NCBI RefSeq assembly: GCF_003584645.1
Contig: NZ_AP017928.1
Location: 1-64,000, forward strand
Direction: 5' to 3'
Length of the DNA: 64,000 bases
Origin: Methylocaldum marinum
Lineage (GTDB): Bacteria > Pseudomonadota > Gammaproteobacteria > Methylococcales > Methylococcaceae
The translations under genes and the position numbers were made by a program. Position 1 is the stretch's first letter. Every line of letters starts with the position of its first letter. The notes beneath the pieces are model-generated. The model was not told the DNA's origin. It did not search any database and worked only from the letters and a program-made list of their open reading frames with translations. Positions 32,735 to 43,241 of the stretch are shown here, piece by piece.

Positions 32735-33832
32735 TCAGCTAGTCGTATACCACCACTCCAATCCCTGCCGCCTCAACCGCTCTCGCTCGGCTTGGTCGAG
32801 TTCGGTCCAGGGTTCCGGCGAGCGGACGGCGCGGTAGAAGAGATCGAACAGGAGGAGATGGCGCCTTAATGTCCTCCGCACGCGGTGGGGGAGGCGGGGG
32901 TTGAAAACGCCGAGGGCGGAGAAGGCCTGCGACCAGTTCTTTTTTACCCAAAGCCACGAACCCAGTTCCAGGGTGAACGGAATATAGCGTCCGTCGGGCC
33001 GGGCGGTTCTGTATTCGTCGTAGAGGTAATCCCATAAATCGCCGTGCGCGAGGTACTCGCGGGATTGTGGCTCGATGCAATAAACGTGGTTGGGATGGGT
33101 CTTGTCGATCAGATGTTTCAAAGCGACGGCTTCCGCCAGCGCCGGAAACGGCTCCCTCGTTTTCGCGAACGGAAACCACAGGCGGTCGACCTTGCCGTAG
33201 CCGGAGTGCACGTCGATGCTGAGTGCGGTTCGGGCCGGAAATATCTCGCGCCGCACCCAATCGCAAAGCGTCTGCGCCTCGATTTCCATGGGAGCGTTTT
33301 CCGCCCCCTGATACCAGGGCAGGCGGGGAGAAATGCGATGGCCGGCGAACAGATGCCAGCGGGACAAGCCTTCCGCAATTACCGGCGCGTTTCGCATGAG
33401 ATCGACCCGGTTGCCGTTGGATCGACGCTTGAGATACATGCCCACCGGATTGACCAGGGGCATGATCAGAAGCCGGGTAGTGGAAAGCATGTCCCGGGTT
33501 ACGCGGTCCCAGCGCGCCATTTCCACCAAGGTCCGGAGGTATGAGGTTACGACCTGCGTACCGATGCGTTCCAGCCCGTGGACCCCGCCGGACAGCGCCA
33601 GCGCCGGCAAGGCCGGGTCGGTCGGACCGAACCGGAAGGCGAGTAGCGGAAACGATTCGTTTTCGTGCCGCAACTCCGCCAAGACTTCAACCCGCGCCCA
33701 CTCCCAGCCCGCGTTCGTGACATGCTCCGCGAGTATCAGAAGCTCCCTCAGTTCGGGCAGGGCACGCATGACGGGGCGGGCAAGCAATCCGGGCTCGAAG
33801 GATGTCGGTCCGCTTCCGGGGATATCGGTCAT
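32735..33832 (-). CDS. M14-type zinc carboxypeptidase family protein
   Basis: A 365-residue protein of the M14/succinylglutamate-desuccinylase-like superfamily. Zinc ligands appear as SGGVHGLERIG (HxxE) and SIDVHSGYG (second His), and the catalytic Glu in FTLELGSWLW. NPVGMYLKRRSNGNRVDLMR is the usual substrate-binding stretch. No signal peptide, so cytosolic. The substrate is unknown; it may trim peptides or amidated metabolites. Single gene between repeat regions. Confidence 0.82.
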   Translation of the reverse strand: MTDIPGSGPTSFEPGLLARPVMRALPELRELLILAEHVTNAGWEWARVEVLAELRHENESFPLLAFRFGPTDPALPALALSGGVHGLERIGTQVVTSYLRTLVEMARWDRVTRDMLSTTRLLIMPLVNPVGMYLKRRSNGNRVDLMRNAPVIAEGLSRWHLFAGHRISPRLPWYQGAENAPMEIEAQTLCDWVRREIFPARTALSIDVHSGYGKVDRLWFPFAKTREPFPALAEAVALKHLIDKTHPNHVYCIEPQSREYLAHGDLWDYLYDEYRTARPDGRYIPFTLELGSWLWVKKNWSQAFSALGVFNPRLPHRVRRTLRRHLLLFDLFYRAVRSPEPWTELDQAERERLRRQGLEWWYTTS

Positions 33833-33904
33833 GGATGTGCGTGAAGAGTGTGGTTCGGACAGCTTAGCAGATGCCTTCCCGGGCGGGCTCCGTAGGCGCT
33901 GAAT

Positions 33905-34062
33905 TTACAGCGAAGGGTGTGCTGGATTGCAGGAAGAAAAAAGCAACCTTAGCCGAATTCCAACGAGCGTCATTTGTTGAAATTCGGCAAGCCAAATAGC
34001 CGGCGTCCTCCGAAGCTGGCGGATAGACGGGGCACACCCGACACGGTTAGGCCCCCGCACAT
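33905..34062. other. Complex inverted repeat (possible degenerate attC)
   Basis: Outer arms GGGTGTGC (about 33916) and GCACACCC (about 34032) enclose an inner hairpin GCCGAATTCCAAC / GTTGAAATTCGGC. A GTTAGGC heptamer follows at 34046-34052, ten bases before the stop of a leftward AT-richer gene, as in the integron. The left RYYYAAC core is missing, so this is not called an attC. Confidence 0.35.
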
Positions 34063-34500
34063 TCACTGAAAAGGTTTGAAATCGCACTTCGGGCAATACA
34101 GAAACATACGGGTTACGTCATCTATGGCCAGTGTGCCGGTTCGAAACCGGTTGATGCTCCAATGTGCCGTTTTACCATCCGCGAAGGTAAGGGTCCCACT
34201 AGCGTAACAAGGCGACCAGTCCAGTGTGTAATGGGCATCACGCTCATCAGCTTCCATCGCCAGTGAGAAAAACCGCTGAACTTGTTTTGCATCGAGCTTG
34301 AAATCAGAGCAATCGACGTTCTGGTCTTGAGATGCAGCAGCCTTAGCGCCGTTCTCTTGAATTTGAATCGCAGTGATTTCCGGTAGCCGGATCGGGCAAA
34401 GAGCCGGTTCGAACTCCGACCCCTCAGTACATTTGTCATTTGCGAAAGGCGTGTTCGTTGCGATCAGTAGGGCGCAAAGCAAAAGTAACTTGTTCACCAT
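34063..34500 (-). CDS. Hypothetical exported protein (145 aa)
   Basis: Signal peptide MVNKLLLLCALLIATNTPFA, then a mature part with five cysteines (NDKCTEGSEF ... VDCSDFKL ... SPCYASGTL ... YCPKCDFKPF) that probably form disulfides. No family recognised. Lower GC than the neighbours; may be imported DNA. Confidence 0.65.
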   Translation of the reverse strand: MVNKLLLLCALLIATNTPFANDKCTEGSEFEPALCPIRLPEITAIQIQENGAKAAASQDQNVDCSDFKLDAKQVQRFFSLAMEADERDAHYTLDWSPCYASGTLTFADGKTAHWSINRFRTGTLAIDDVTRMFLYCPKCDFKPFQ

Positions 34501-34501
34501 C

Positions 34502-34792
34502 TTAAGGAAATCGATCCGGAACAGATTTCTTCATCTCGCGCTTGTTTTCCATGGACGGATTAAACTTCGCGTTGAGCTTTTGCTCCGCTTCGGAGCATCG
34601 GGCTTCCAGCATGCAACGACTTTTGAGTTTGCCGACATGCCACGTTTGCTTTTTGATGGAGGCTGTTTGAAGGAACGGATCGCCAAGCGAGACCTTCTGA
34701 AACAGGTAGAAATATAGCAATCGGGAAGCACTGGTATTCGCAGGGTAAACGACGTCATTGGATTTGCTTTGTAGCAGTTTGTAGGTCGGCAA
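34502..34792 (-). CDS. Possible hypothetical protein (96 aa)
   Basis: The frame starts inside a REP-like repeat (MPTYKLLQSKSNDVVYPANT) and ends two bases before the start of the exported protein gene. Basic, with two cysteines; no family recognised. Weak, since the start lies in repeat DNA; an N-terminally truncated gene is possible. Confidence 0.35.
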   Translation of the reverse strand: MPTYKLLQSKSNDVVYPANTSASRLLYFYLFQKVSLGDPFLQTASIKKQTWHVGKLKSRCMLEARCSEAEQKLNAKFNPSMENKREMKKSVPDRFP

Positions 34793-34804
34793 TCCTTTGC
34801 CGAC
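34781..34804. repeat. REP-like repeat, single arm
   Basis: GTAGGTCGGCAATCC followed by TTTGCCGAC: one hairpin arm of the dispersed family, with no inverse partner nearby. Confidence 0.75.
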
Positions 34805-34861
34805 AACCCGTTAGCTCAACTGCACCGTCGGTAAGGGTGGATCCGGTGCTCCCGAACCGAT

Positions 34862-34947
34862 CGTTTGCGATTGGAAGGGTTGCGGCTAAAGCAACCGTTT
34901 GCGATTGGAAGGGTTGCGGCTAAAGCAACCGTTTGCGATTGGAAGGG
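34862..34947. repeat. 34-bp tandem repeat, 2.5 copies
   Basis: Unit CGTTTGCGATTGGAAGGG + TTGCGGCTAAAGCAAC repeated exactly at 34862-34895 and 34896-34929, then the first 18 bases again. It lies in the non-coding 34,793-35,158 interval, where no gene is seen. Confidence 0.9.
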
Positions 34948-35158
34948 ATTCCCGATCGACTCGCGAGTGCCCGTACAGAGGTATGAAAATGATCTAACAG
35001 GAGAATACGCTGCCAGCCGTCCCCGCCCGCCACGGACTCGCCCACGCCCCGCTGCCGTTTCTCGGCTCATAATCTCATCGATCATGCCTTGAATTTATAG
35101 CAAAAGTACATGAACGGCCTGTGACAGAACCCCGTGTACGGGAATAACGCTCTTCCTC

Positions 35159-36250
35159 TCAAGAACTTTGCTCTCCGGTGAAATGGAAATCGAGGCTCTG
35201 CTTCAGCCGGCGGGGCAAGGGCGGCAGGGACGAGCGCGGGATCAGGAAGGTGGAGAGGTTGAACAAGTCCTTGAAGATCCGCTTCTTGTCCACCGTTTGC
35301 TGAAGGTATTCGTGGCCGCTGCTGCCACCGGTGCCGATTTTGCTGCCGAGCATGCGCTGAGCCATCAGGGCGTGGCGGCCGCGCCAGGCGGTGAACAACT
35401 CGTCGATATCCATCAAGTGACTAAGCAGGCGGAACGGCAGGTGCAGGATCGGCTCGTCGCGGTAAAGCTGGATGAAAAGCGCCGATAGCACCGAGGTTTG
35501 GCGGAGATGAAACAGGTCCTGCGCTTGCAGCTGTTCGAATCCGGCCGGGTCGAGCAGGCATTCGAATTTCCGCCGGGTGTTGTCCAGCTCGGCAAGCTGA
35601 GCGTTGCGCTCCGCATCCGAAAACAAAGAGTTTTTCTCGATGGAGCGGCGGTCCTTGGCCAGCATCGCCGCGACGGCCTCGTGATAGCTTTCCCAGAAGT
35701 CGTAACCCTCAAACCGGAGGAACGGCATGCGCGCCAGCCAGGCATCCACCTGCTGGAACAGACCGGGTTCGCCGGCGACCTCTCTCAGGTAGGCGACATC
35801 CTCGGCACGGAGCCGGCCGGTAACCGGATACTGATAGTGCACCCCCAACCCCAGGCGCAGTTCGATCTCGCGGAATTGCACGCTCTGAAACCCGGAAGCC
35901 GGAATCAGATAGTCGCGAAAATCGAGGAAATCCAGTGGCGTGATGGTCTCCAGGACGTCGATTTGCTGATTCAGCACCTTTTGAATGGCGATGATGCGCT
36001 CGAGGCGGGCGACGATGACCCCCATGCTGTGTTCATCCAAAGGGGTGACTGTGAATGCCGCGAGTACGGATTTGAGTTCGTGCAGGATTTGCTTGAACCA
36101 GATCTCGTACGCCTGGTGCGTGATGATGAACAGCATTTCGTCGTGGGCTTCGGGGCCGTGACGCCGGCTTTCCGGGAGCTGTGAGTTCAGGAGTCGGTCG
36201 AGCTGGAGATAATCGGCGTAGTAGATTTCTTTCATGGAGCGCTCGTTCAT
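35159..36250 (-). CDS. kynA: Tryptophan 2,3-dioxygenase
   Basis: A haem dioxygenase that opens the indole ring of tryptophan to N-formylkynurenine. Recognised by YADYLQLDRLLNSQ, EMLFIITHQAYEIWFKQIL (substrate-pocket and distal His), DFRDYLIPASGFQS and GTGGSSGHEYLQQT. Start at ATG 36250, eight bases after GGAG; ATG 36235 is in frame but has no ribosome-binding site. At 363 residues it is longer than the common 280-residue bacterial form and nearer the eukaryote-like length. No kynureninase or formamidase lies next to it. Confidence 0.93.
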   Translation of the reverse strand: MNERSMKEIYYADYLQLDRLLNSQLPESRRHGPEAHDEMLFIITHQAYEIWFKQILHELKSVLAAFTVTPLDEHSMGVIVARLERIIAIQKVLNQQIDVLETITPLDFLDFRDYLIPASGFQSVQFREIELRLGLGVHYQYPVTGRLRAEDVAYLREVAGEPGLFQQVDAWLARMPFLRFEGYDFWESYHEAVAAMLAKDRRSIEKNSLFSDAERNAQLAELDNTRRKFECLLDPAGFEQLQAQDLFHLRQTSVLSALFIQLYRDEPILHLPFRLLSHLMDIDELFTAWRGRHALMAQRMLGSKIGTGGSSGHEYLQQTVDKKRIFKDLFNLSTFLIPRSSLPPLPRRLKQSLDFHFTGEQSS

Positions 36251-36289
36251 CGGAGTGTCTCCGCTTGATTGATGTTATGCAGGCATCGT

Positions 36290-36355
36290 CGGCAAAGGAT
36301 TGCCGACCTACTTGGGTTTGCCTACAAGCGTAGGTCGGCAATCCTTTGCCGACAC
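36290..36355. repeat. REP-like palindromic repeat, copy 3
   Basis: GTCGGCAAAGG-ATTGCCGACCTAC (36290-36313) and its exact inverse (36332-36355), lying in the 170 bases between the kynA start and the end of the acetoacetyl-CoA synthetase gene. Confidence 0.88.
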
Positions 36356-36420
36356 GAACGTAGTCCCGTTCGGCCGGGCGGGAGAACGGCATCAGGCATG
36401 ATGCGCCCGGCTCAAATCCT

Positions 36421-38376
<1,956 letters not shown>

Positions 38377-38412
38377 GATGTTGCTCCAGGTTATTTGATG
38401 CTGAGTTTCGCG

Positions 38413-38735
38413 GACGGATTGATTACGACATTTTTGCCAATACCCGCGGCTGCTCGTCCCGACCGTTCCAGCGCCGTAGGATGGGCAAAGCGCAGCGTGC
38501 CCATCTTCCCGGCTGACGGGCACGGCCTGTCGGCCTTTGCCCATCCTACGCGGCTGATTACGCCACTCTTGCCAATACCCGCGGCTGTTCGTCCCGACCG
38601 TTCCAGTGCCGTAGGATGGGCAAAGCGCAGCGTGCCCATCTTCCCGGCTGATGGGCACGGCCTGTCGGCCTTTGCCCATCCTACGCGGCTGATTACGCCA
38701 CTCTTGCCAAGGCCCGCCGCTGTTCGTCCAGGCCA
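38413..38735. repeat. 135-bp tandem repeat containing a gene 3-prime end and a palindrome
   Basis: Units start at about 38415, 38551 and 38686. Each holds a copy of the end of the gene at 38693 (plus-strand GATTACGCCACTCTTGCCAA) and, in the first two units, a palindrome with ends CGTAGGATGGGCAAA and TTTGCCCATCCTACG. The rightmost unit is the authentic gene end. The copies have diverged by a few bases. Confidence 0.88.
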
Positions 38736-39628
38736 TCCCAGAAGACCGCCACGCCGTCGAGCATCTCGTTGCCGTAGCGAATGAAGTCGTTCTCGTCGAT
38801 GTCGCGGGTGAAATAGAGTTCTTCCAGCTCTTCCTGGGTATGCTGGGCGTGCTGGGCTTCGAGGCGGTCGTGCCAGGTGAAGAAGGCGAGCGGCAGATTC
38901 GAGCCGGTGCGCGCGTTGTAGCGGATCAAGCCGTCGATCAGCTCCCGCCAGAAGCCGGCCGCCGCCCAGTTTTCCACGGCATAGCTCGCGGCCTGGGTGA
39001 TGGCATAGCGCTCGTTGCCGTAGAGCCGGATCAGTTCGTCGCAGAAATGGAGGGTGGACGGGGTGCCGTGCCTGCGGTTTCCCAGGTCCTGGAATCCGAG
39101 TCCGAGTTCCCCGGCGATTCGCAGCAGCCACTCGAAATGCGCCGCGCGGAAATGGAAGACGCCGCCTTCCACCGTGCCCTCGGTGGAGACCAGTTCGGGG
39201 TCCACCTGCTGGCCTGCATCGCGCGGGGAGGGTCGTTTCCGGCCGGCGTTGAAGACGACGCCGATTTCGTTGGCGAGAATTTCCTTGGAGGCCCGCATGC
39301 CTTCCAGGGTGTCGGCGTTGATCATCTTGTACAGCTGGGCCACCAGGAACTGGTTCGAGAACACCGAGAATTGGACGATGAACGCCCGAACCTGCTCGAA
39401 GCTCTGTTCGCCCCGCCTGAACCAGGCGGTATAGCGATTCTCGGTGATGATGCGGTGTTTCAGCAATTCGGTATCGATGCGCTGCTGGAACGCGAGAAAG
39501 CGCTGGGCTTTGTCGACCGAGTACCCGGTCCGGTTCGCCGCGAGCGCTTCCAGCGTTGGTGCAGTGAGACCCGCAAGATGATGCTCCTCGGCGTAGCGCG
39601 CAAGCTTGGAGTCGGCGACGGCTATCAT
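38693..39628 (-). CDS. Haem-oxygenase-like (iron-containing redox) protein
   Basis: A 311-residue all-helical protein. [71 protein letters not shown] and [20 protein letters not shown] place Glu, His and Asp residues as in haem-oxygenase-like diiron oxidases (TenA/CADD/PqqC-type fold). The reaction is unknown. Its 3-prime end has been copied into downstream tandem repeats. Between it and the peroxidase is a 228-base non-coding gap. Confidence 0.6.
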   Translation of the reverse strand: MIAVADSKLARYAEEHHLAGLTAPTLEALAANRTGYSVDKAQRFLAFQQRIDTELLKHRIITENRYTAWFRRGEQSFEQVRAFIVQFSVFSNQFLVAQLYKMINADTLEGMRASKEILANEIGVVFNAGRKRPSPRDAGQQVDPELVSTEGTVEGGVFHFRAAHFEWLLRIAGELGLGFQDLGNRRHGTPSTLHFCDELIRLYGNERYAITQAASYAVENWAAAGFWRELIDGLIRYNARTGSNLPLAFFTWHDRLEAQHAQHTQEELEELYFTRDIDENDFIRYGNEMLDGVAVFWDGLDEQRRALARVA

Positions 39629-39856
39629 AGGACCTCCTCACGAGATAAGAAGGACGATTACCTATTTGACCGCGGAGGGCGCTCCGAATTTCTGATGATG
39701 TCGCTCCATGTGGGATACAGGGGTGACCGATTTCCGTGCCGATCCGGCAGAAACCCCGTGCTCCGGGACTCTTAAAGATCCCCGCCGGCCGGTGCGCGAA
39801 GCTCGCCGACGGCATCGCGTCCGGCTCCCGGCGTTTTTCGGATCGCGGGATGTGGC

Positions 39857-40981
39857 TTAAGGCGTTTCGGCGAACTCGGGTTCGGCCGGGGAGAACGCTT
39901 GCGGGGCCAGCACCGGCTCGGTTGCGAAATCCTCGGGCAACTCGCCCGTCAGGCTGTTCAGGAAAGCCACGAGGTCGTCGACCTGCCGCTCGCCGAGTTC
40001 CTTGCCGAGCTGTAGCTTGGCCATGACACGCACCGCCTGCGGCAAGCTGTCCACCGATCCGTCATGGAAATACGGCGGGGTCATGGCCACGTTGCGGAGA
40101 CCCGGGACCTTGAATACGTATTTGTCGTCAGGGACCTTGGTTTCCGCGAAACGCCCCTCGTCGACGGCCGGACTGCCGGTCTCCTTCCAGTAAGGCCCGA
40201 ACACCCCGAATTTCCGGAACGAGGCGCCGCCCAAGGCTACGCCGCCGTGACAGGATGCGCAGCCGACCTCGATGAACGTCTTTAAGCCATTCTGCGCCTG
40301 AGGCGTCAGCGCCCGGTCATTCCCTTTGAGATAAGCGTCGAAAGGCGACGGCGTCACCAGCGTCCGTTCGTAGGCGCCGATGGCCTTGCCCCAGTGTTCG
40401 GGCTTTACCGGCTCGGCATCGTTCGGGAAGGCTTGCTTGAATTCCGCTTCGTAGCCGAGCACCTTGAGCTTTCGGATCACCGACGCGGGATCGGGGTTGC
40501 CGAAACTCGCGCGTCCGGTCAGCGCTTTCAGCGCCTGCTCCTCCACGTTCGCGCGGTCGCCGAGCCAGTGAGCCTTGAACTGGAGCGCGGCATTGAGGAC
40601 GGTCGGGGCGTTGCGGGCGTTCAGGCGATGCTCGGCGCCGATCGATCTGGCCAGGGCATCGGTGCCGTACAGGGCGGGGTGATGGCAGGTCGCGCAGCTC
40701 ACGGTGCCGTCCAGGGAAAGCCGGGGATCGAAAAACAGTTTGCGACCCAGTGCGACGCGCGCGGGTTCGGTCGGGAAATCCTCCGTCGCCATATCCTTGG
40801 GAAGCGGTTTGAACAGCTGCCTGGCCTTCTCCGGCAAAGATTGCTCCGCCTCCTGGGCCTGAACGGTCAGGGCGAGCAGAGCCGCTGCGGCGGCAATACG
40901 CCGCGTCCGGCGGGGTCGGGATGAAACGGAGCGGCGTTTTTCGGCCGGACCGCCGTTGCCATGCTCGAGCCGACCGGTCAT
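39857..40981 (-). CDS. Dihaem cytochrome c peroxidase family protein
   Basis: A 374-residue secreted protein with a signal sequence (RRIAAAAALLALTVQAQEAE) and two c-type haem motifs, CATCHHP (about residue 95) and CASCHGG (about 240). LGRKLFFDPRLSLDGTVSCA and NVAMTPPYFHDGSVDSLPQA (containing the HDG loop) are typical of the CcpA/MauG family. Its start overlaps the stop of the DsrE-like gene (ATGA). It probably reduces peroxide in the periplasm, or acts as a MauG-like oxidase. Confidence 0.9.
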   Translation of the reverse strand: MTGRLEHGNGGPAEKRRSVSSRPRRTRRIAAAAALLALTVQAQEAEQSLPEKARQLFKPLPKDMATEDFPTEPARVALGRKLFFDPRLSLDGTVSCATCHHPALYGTDALARSIGAEHRLNARNAPTVLNAALQFKAHWLGDRANVEEQALKALTGRASFGNPDPASVIRKLKVLGYEAEFKQAFPNDAEPVKPEHWGKAIGAYERTLVTPSPFDAYLKGNDRALTPQAQNGLKTFIEVGCASCHGGVALGGASFRKFGVFGPYWKETGSPAVDEGRFAETKVPDDKYVFKVPGLRNVAMTPPYFHDGSVDSLPQAVRVMAKLQLGKELGERQVDDLVAFLNSLTGELPEDFATEPVLAPQAFSPAEPEFAETP

Positions 40982-41334
40982 AAGGTGATCACCCTGTCGC
41001 TGTCGACCACCCATTCCGCAAGTTCGGCCATGGTGGACCGTTGGGCGCCTTCGTAGTAAGGCTGGTTTTTGTGGATGCCGCAGCGCGCCATGCAGGTTCC
41101 GCAGACTTTCACGATTACACCTCTCGCAATCAATTGTTTGAGCATCATGACCAGGTCCTGATCGTAAGCTTCGGGCGCTTTGCAAGCGTCCCGCGCCATG
41201 TCGACAGCATCGTTCATCAGGAAAATGCGCACATCCTAACCGGTTTCGAGCAGTTTCCCCGCCAGCCGCAGCCCGTTCCACGTCACGTCGGTGCCGTCGT
41301 AGGGCGGTCTATTGAACATCATGAGGACCTTCAT
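40978..41334 (-). pseudogene. DsrE-family protein with in-frame amber codon
   Basis: From ATG 41334 the frame reads MKVLMMFNRPPYDGTDVTWN and continues GLRLAGKLLETG, then meets TAG at 41238-41236 and resumes DVRIFLMNDAVDMARDACK to 40978. Ignoring the stop gives a full 118-residue DsrE/YchN-type protein with VKVCGTCMARCGI, the cysteine segment of the family. A CAG-to-TAG change would explain it. Internal ATG 41232 leaves only the C-terminal 84 residues. Coupled to the peroxidase gene. Confidence 0.85.
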
Positions 41335-41373
41335 CGTCTATCCCTCCGTTCGTGATATTCACCGCGAAAGCGG

Positions 41374-41556
41374 TTGTTTTCCCTGGACCGATATCGCTCG
41401 TCACATCCCGGCATCGTCCGACGGGAGGGCCGCGAGTATTACCGGATCACCGACCAGGGGCGGCATGCCCTGGAAGAAGTCAAGCCCAGACTACGGGATC
41501 TGGTCGAGGAAGTGCTGGGTCATGTGGGACGTGAGGGGACCGACGCGCCCGGCTGA
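41374..41556 (+). pseudogene. Fragment of a PadR-like transcriptional regulator
   Basis: The 60-residue frame contains GIVRREGREYYRITDQGRHA followed by LEEVKPRLRDLVEEVL, which looks like the wing and C-terminal helix of PadR/winged-helix regulators. The recognition helix is missing upstream, so it is a remnant. Confidence 0.4.
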
Positions 41557-41617
41557 TGCCGTACGGCCCGTGCCGTAACGACGGCGCCTGCGGGTGCCTG
41601 CCGAGCCGGAGGATCGT

Positions 41618-42271
41618 CTACTCGGCGTCGGCCTGCTGCTCCGGTGCTGCGTCGCGGAACGCGATGAGCGCCTGGCAGTTTTCATCGATTGCCCGAATTC
41701 TCGGAAACTCGCTCAATTCGCAGCCGAAACGGCGGGCGTTGAAGACTTGCGGTGTGAGGCAGATATCGGCGAGCGTGGGCGTGTCGCCGAAGCAGAAAAG
41801 GCCGCTGCTTTCATGGCGCGCAAGCTGCGCCTCGAACGCTTCGAAACCTTCCCTAATCCAGTGCCGAATCCAGGCGATTCGGGCCGCTTCATCCTGGCCC
41901 ATTGTGTGCTCGAGATAGCGGAGGACCCGGAGGTTGTTCAAGGGATGGATGTCGCAGGCGATGATCTGGGCGAGCGCGCGGACATAAGCCCGGTCGTCGC
42001 GGCGGCGCGGCAGCAGCGGCGGTTCGGGATAGGCGTCGTTCAGATATTCGATGATCGCCAGGGATTGGGTGAACACCGTTCCCCGATCCATGAGCGCCGG
42101 TACCCGTTCCTGCGGATTGATCTCACGGTATTCGGGCCGATGCTGTTCGCCTTTTGCGAGATGCACGAACCGGGGCCGGTAAGACAGCCGCTTCAGATTC
42201 AGGGCGATGCGGACGCGGTAGGCGGCCGAACTTCGGAAATAGGTGTAAAGCTCCAGGCCCATCATGGCCAT
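41618..42271 (-). CDS. maiA: Maleylacetoacetate isomerase
   Basis: Zeta-class glutathione transferase that isomerises maleylacetoacetate to fumarylacetoacetate. The active-site SSAAYRVRIALNLK (SSxxxRVR) follows ELYTYF; INPQERVPAL and FTQSLAIIEYL form the glutathione site; TLADICLTPQVFNARRFG is the zeta C-terminal signature. 217 residues, standard. It overlaps the fahA stop by about 10 bases and ends the leftward operon. Confidence 0.95.
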   Translation of the reverse strand: MAMMGLELYTYFRSSAAYRVRIALNLKRLSYRPRFVHLAKGEQHRPEYREINPQERVPALMDRGTVFTQSLAIIEYLNDAYPEPPLLPRRRDDRAYVRALAQIIACDIHPLNNLRVLRYLEHTMGQDEAARIAWIRHWIREGFEAFEAQLARHESSGLFCFGDTPTLADICLTPQVFNARRFGCELSEFPRIRAIDENCQALIAFRDAAPEQQADAE

Positions 42272-43239
42272 ACGTCCTGCTCGATGGCGCCGAACACCGA
42301 GCGTCCGCTCCGGTCGAACATCTCGATCCGCACGGTTTCGCCGTGCTGGAGATAGGGCGTCCGGGCCTCTCCGGATTCGATCTGCTCGATGACGCGTTTT
42401 TCGGCGATGCAGGAATAACCGCGGCCGGCATCGGGATTGCTGACGGTGCCCGAACCGATGATGGTGCCGGCCGGCAGCGGGCGGGTCCTGGCGGCGTGGG
42501 CGAGCAGTTCGCGGAAGTCGAACTGCATGCCCTCACCGGCGTCGGGATGGCCGACTAGGGTTCCGCTCCGGTACGTCAGCAGCGGCAGGTGGATCTTGGC
42601 GCCGTTCCAGGCATCGCCCAGTTCATCGGGCGTCACCGCGGCCGGAGAAAACGCCGGACCCGGCTTGCCGTGCAGAAAACCGAAACCCTTGGCGAGTTCC
42701 TGAGGTATCAGGTTGCGCAGCGAGATGTCGTTGACCAGCATCACCAACTTGATATGAGGCGCTGCTTCCTCGGGCGTCACTCCCATGGGCACGTCATCGG
42801 TGATCACCGCGACTTCGGCCTCGAAATCCAGGCCCCAGCTTTCGTCGGGAAGCCGGATCGGATCCCGTGGGCCCAGGAAAGCCGCCGATCCGCCCTGGTA
42901 CATCAGGGGATCGGTGTAGAGGCTAGGCGGCATGGGCGCGCCGCGTGCCTTGCGCACCCGCTCGACATGGGACAGATAGGCGCTGCCGTCCAGCCATTGA
43001 TAGGCGCGGGGCAGGGGCGACGCCAGTTCGTCCGGCTTCAAGGGAAGCGCATCGAGCTCGCGCTGAATGAGGGCGCGGTAAGTGGTTTCCAGCGCGGGAG
43101 CCGCATCGTCCCAGTTCTCCAGCACCGATTGCAGGGTGGCGAAGCCGGACTCCAGGGCAGGGAATGCCGAGCTCAGATCCCGGTCGACGATCGCCAGCGT
43201 GCCGTCGCGGCTTGCGGATTTCAGCGAAGCGAGTTTCAT
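42262..43239 (-). CDS. fahA: Fumarylacetoacetase (FAH family)
   Basis: 325 residues from ATG 43239 (MKLASLKSASRDGTLAIVDR). The FAH fold is recognised by WGLDFEAEVAVITDDVPMG (metal-binding E-x-E), LVMLVNDISLRNLIP, KPGPAFSPAAVTPDELG and TIIGSGTVSNPD. It cleaves fumarylacetoacetate to fumarate and acetoacetate. Between hmgA and maiA in the tyrosine operon. Confidence 0.95.
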   Translation of the reverse strand: MKLASLKSASRDGTLAIVDRDLSSAFPALESGFATLQSVLENWDDAAPALETTYRALIQRELDALPLKPDELASPLPRAYQWLDGSAYLSHVERVRKARGAPMPPSLYTDPLMYQGGSAAFLGPRDPIRLPDESWGLDFEAEVAVITDDVPMGVTPEEAAPHIKLVMLVNDISLRNLIPQELAKGFGFLHGKPGPAFSPAAVTPDELGDAWNGAKIHLPLLTYRSGTLVGHPDAGEGMQFDFRELLAHAARTRPLPAGTIIGSGTVSNPDAGRGYSCIAEKRVIEQIESGEARTPYLQHGETVRIEMFDRSGRSVFGAIEQDVWP

Positions 43240-43241
43240 GG

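Noticed and set aside
34862..34947. Short CRISPR
   Set aside because: The repeats are directly adjacent without spacers.
38391..39815. Open frame through the tandem repeats and opposite frame of the haem-oxygenase-like gene
   Set aside because: It translates repeat DNA (recurring [17 protein letters not shown]) and has no family.
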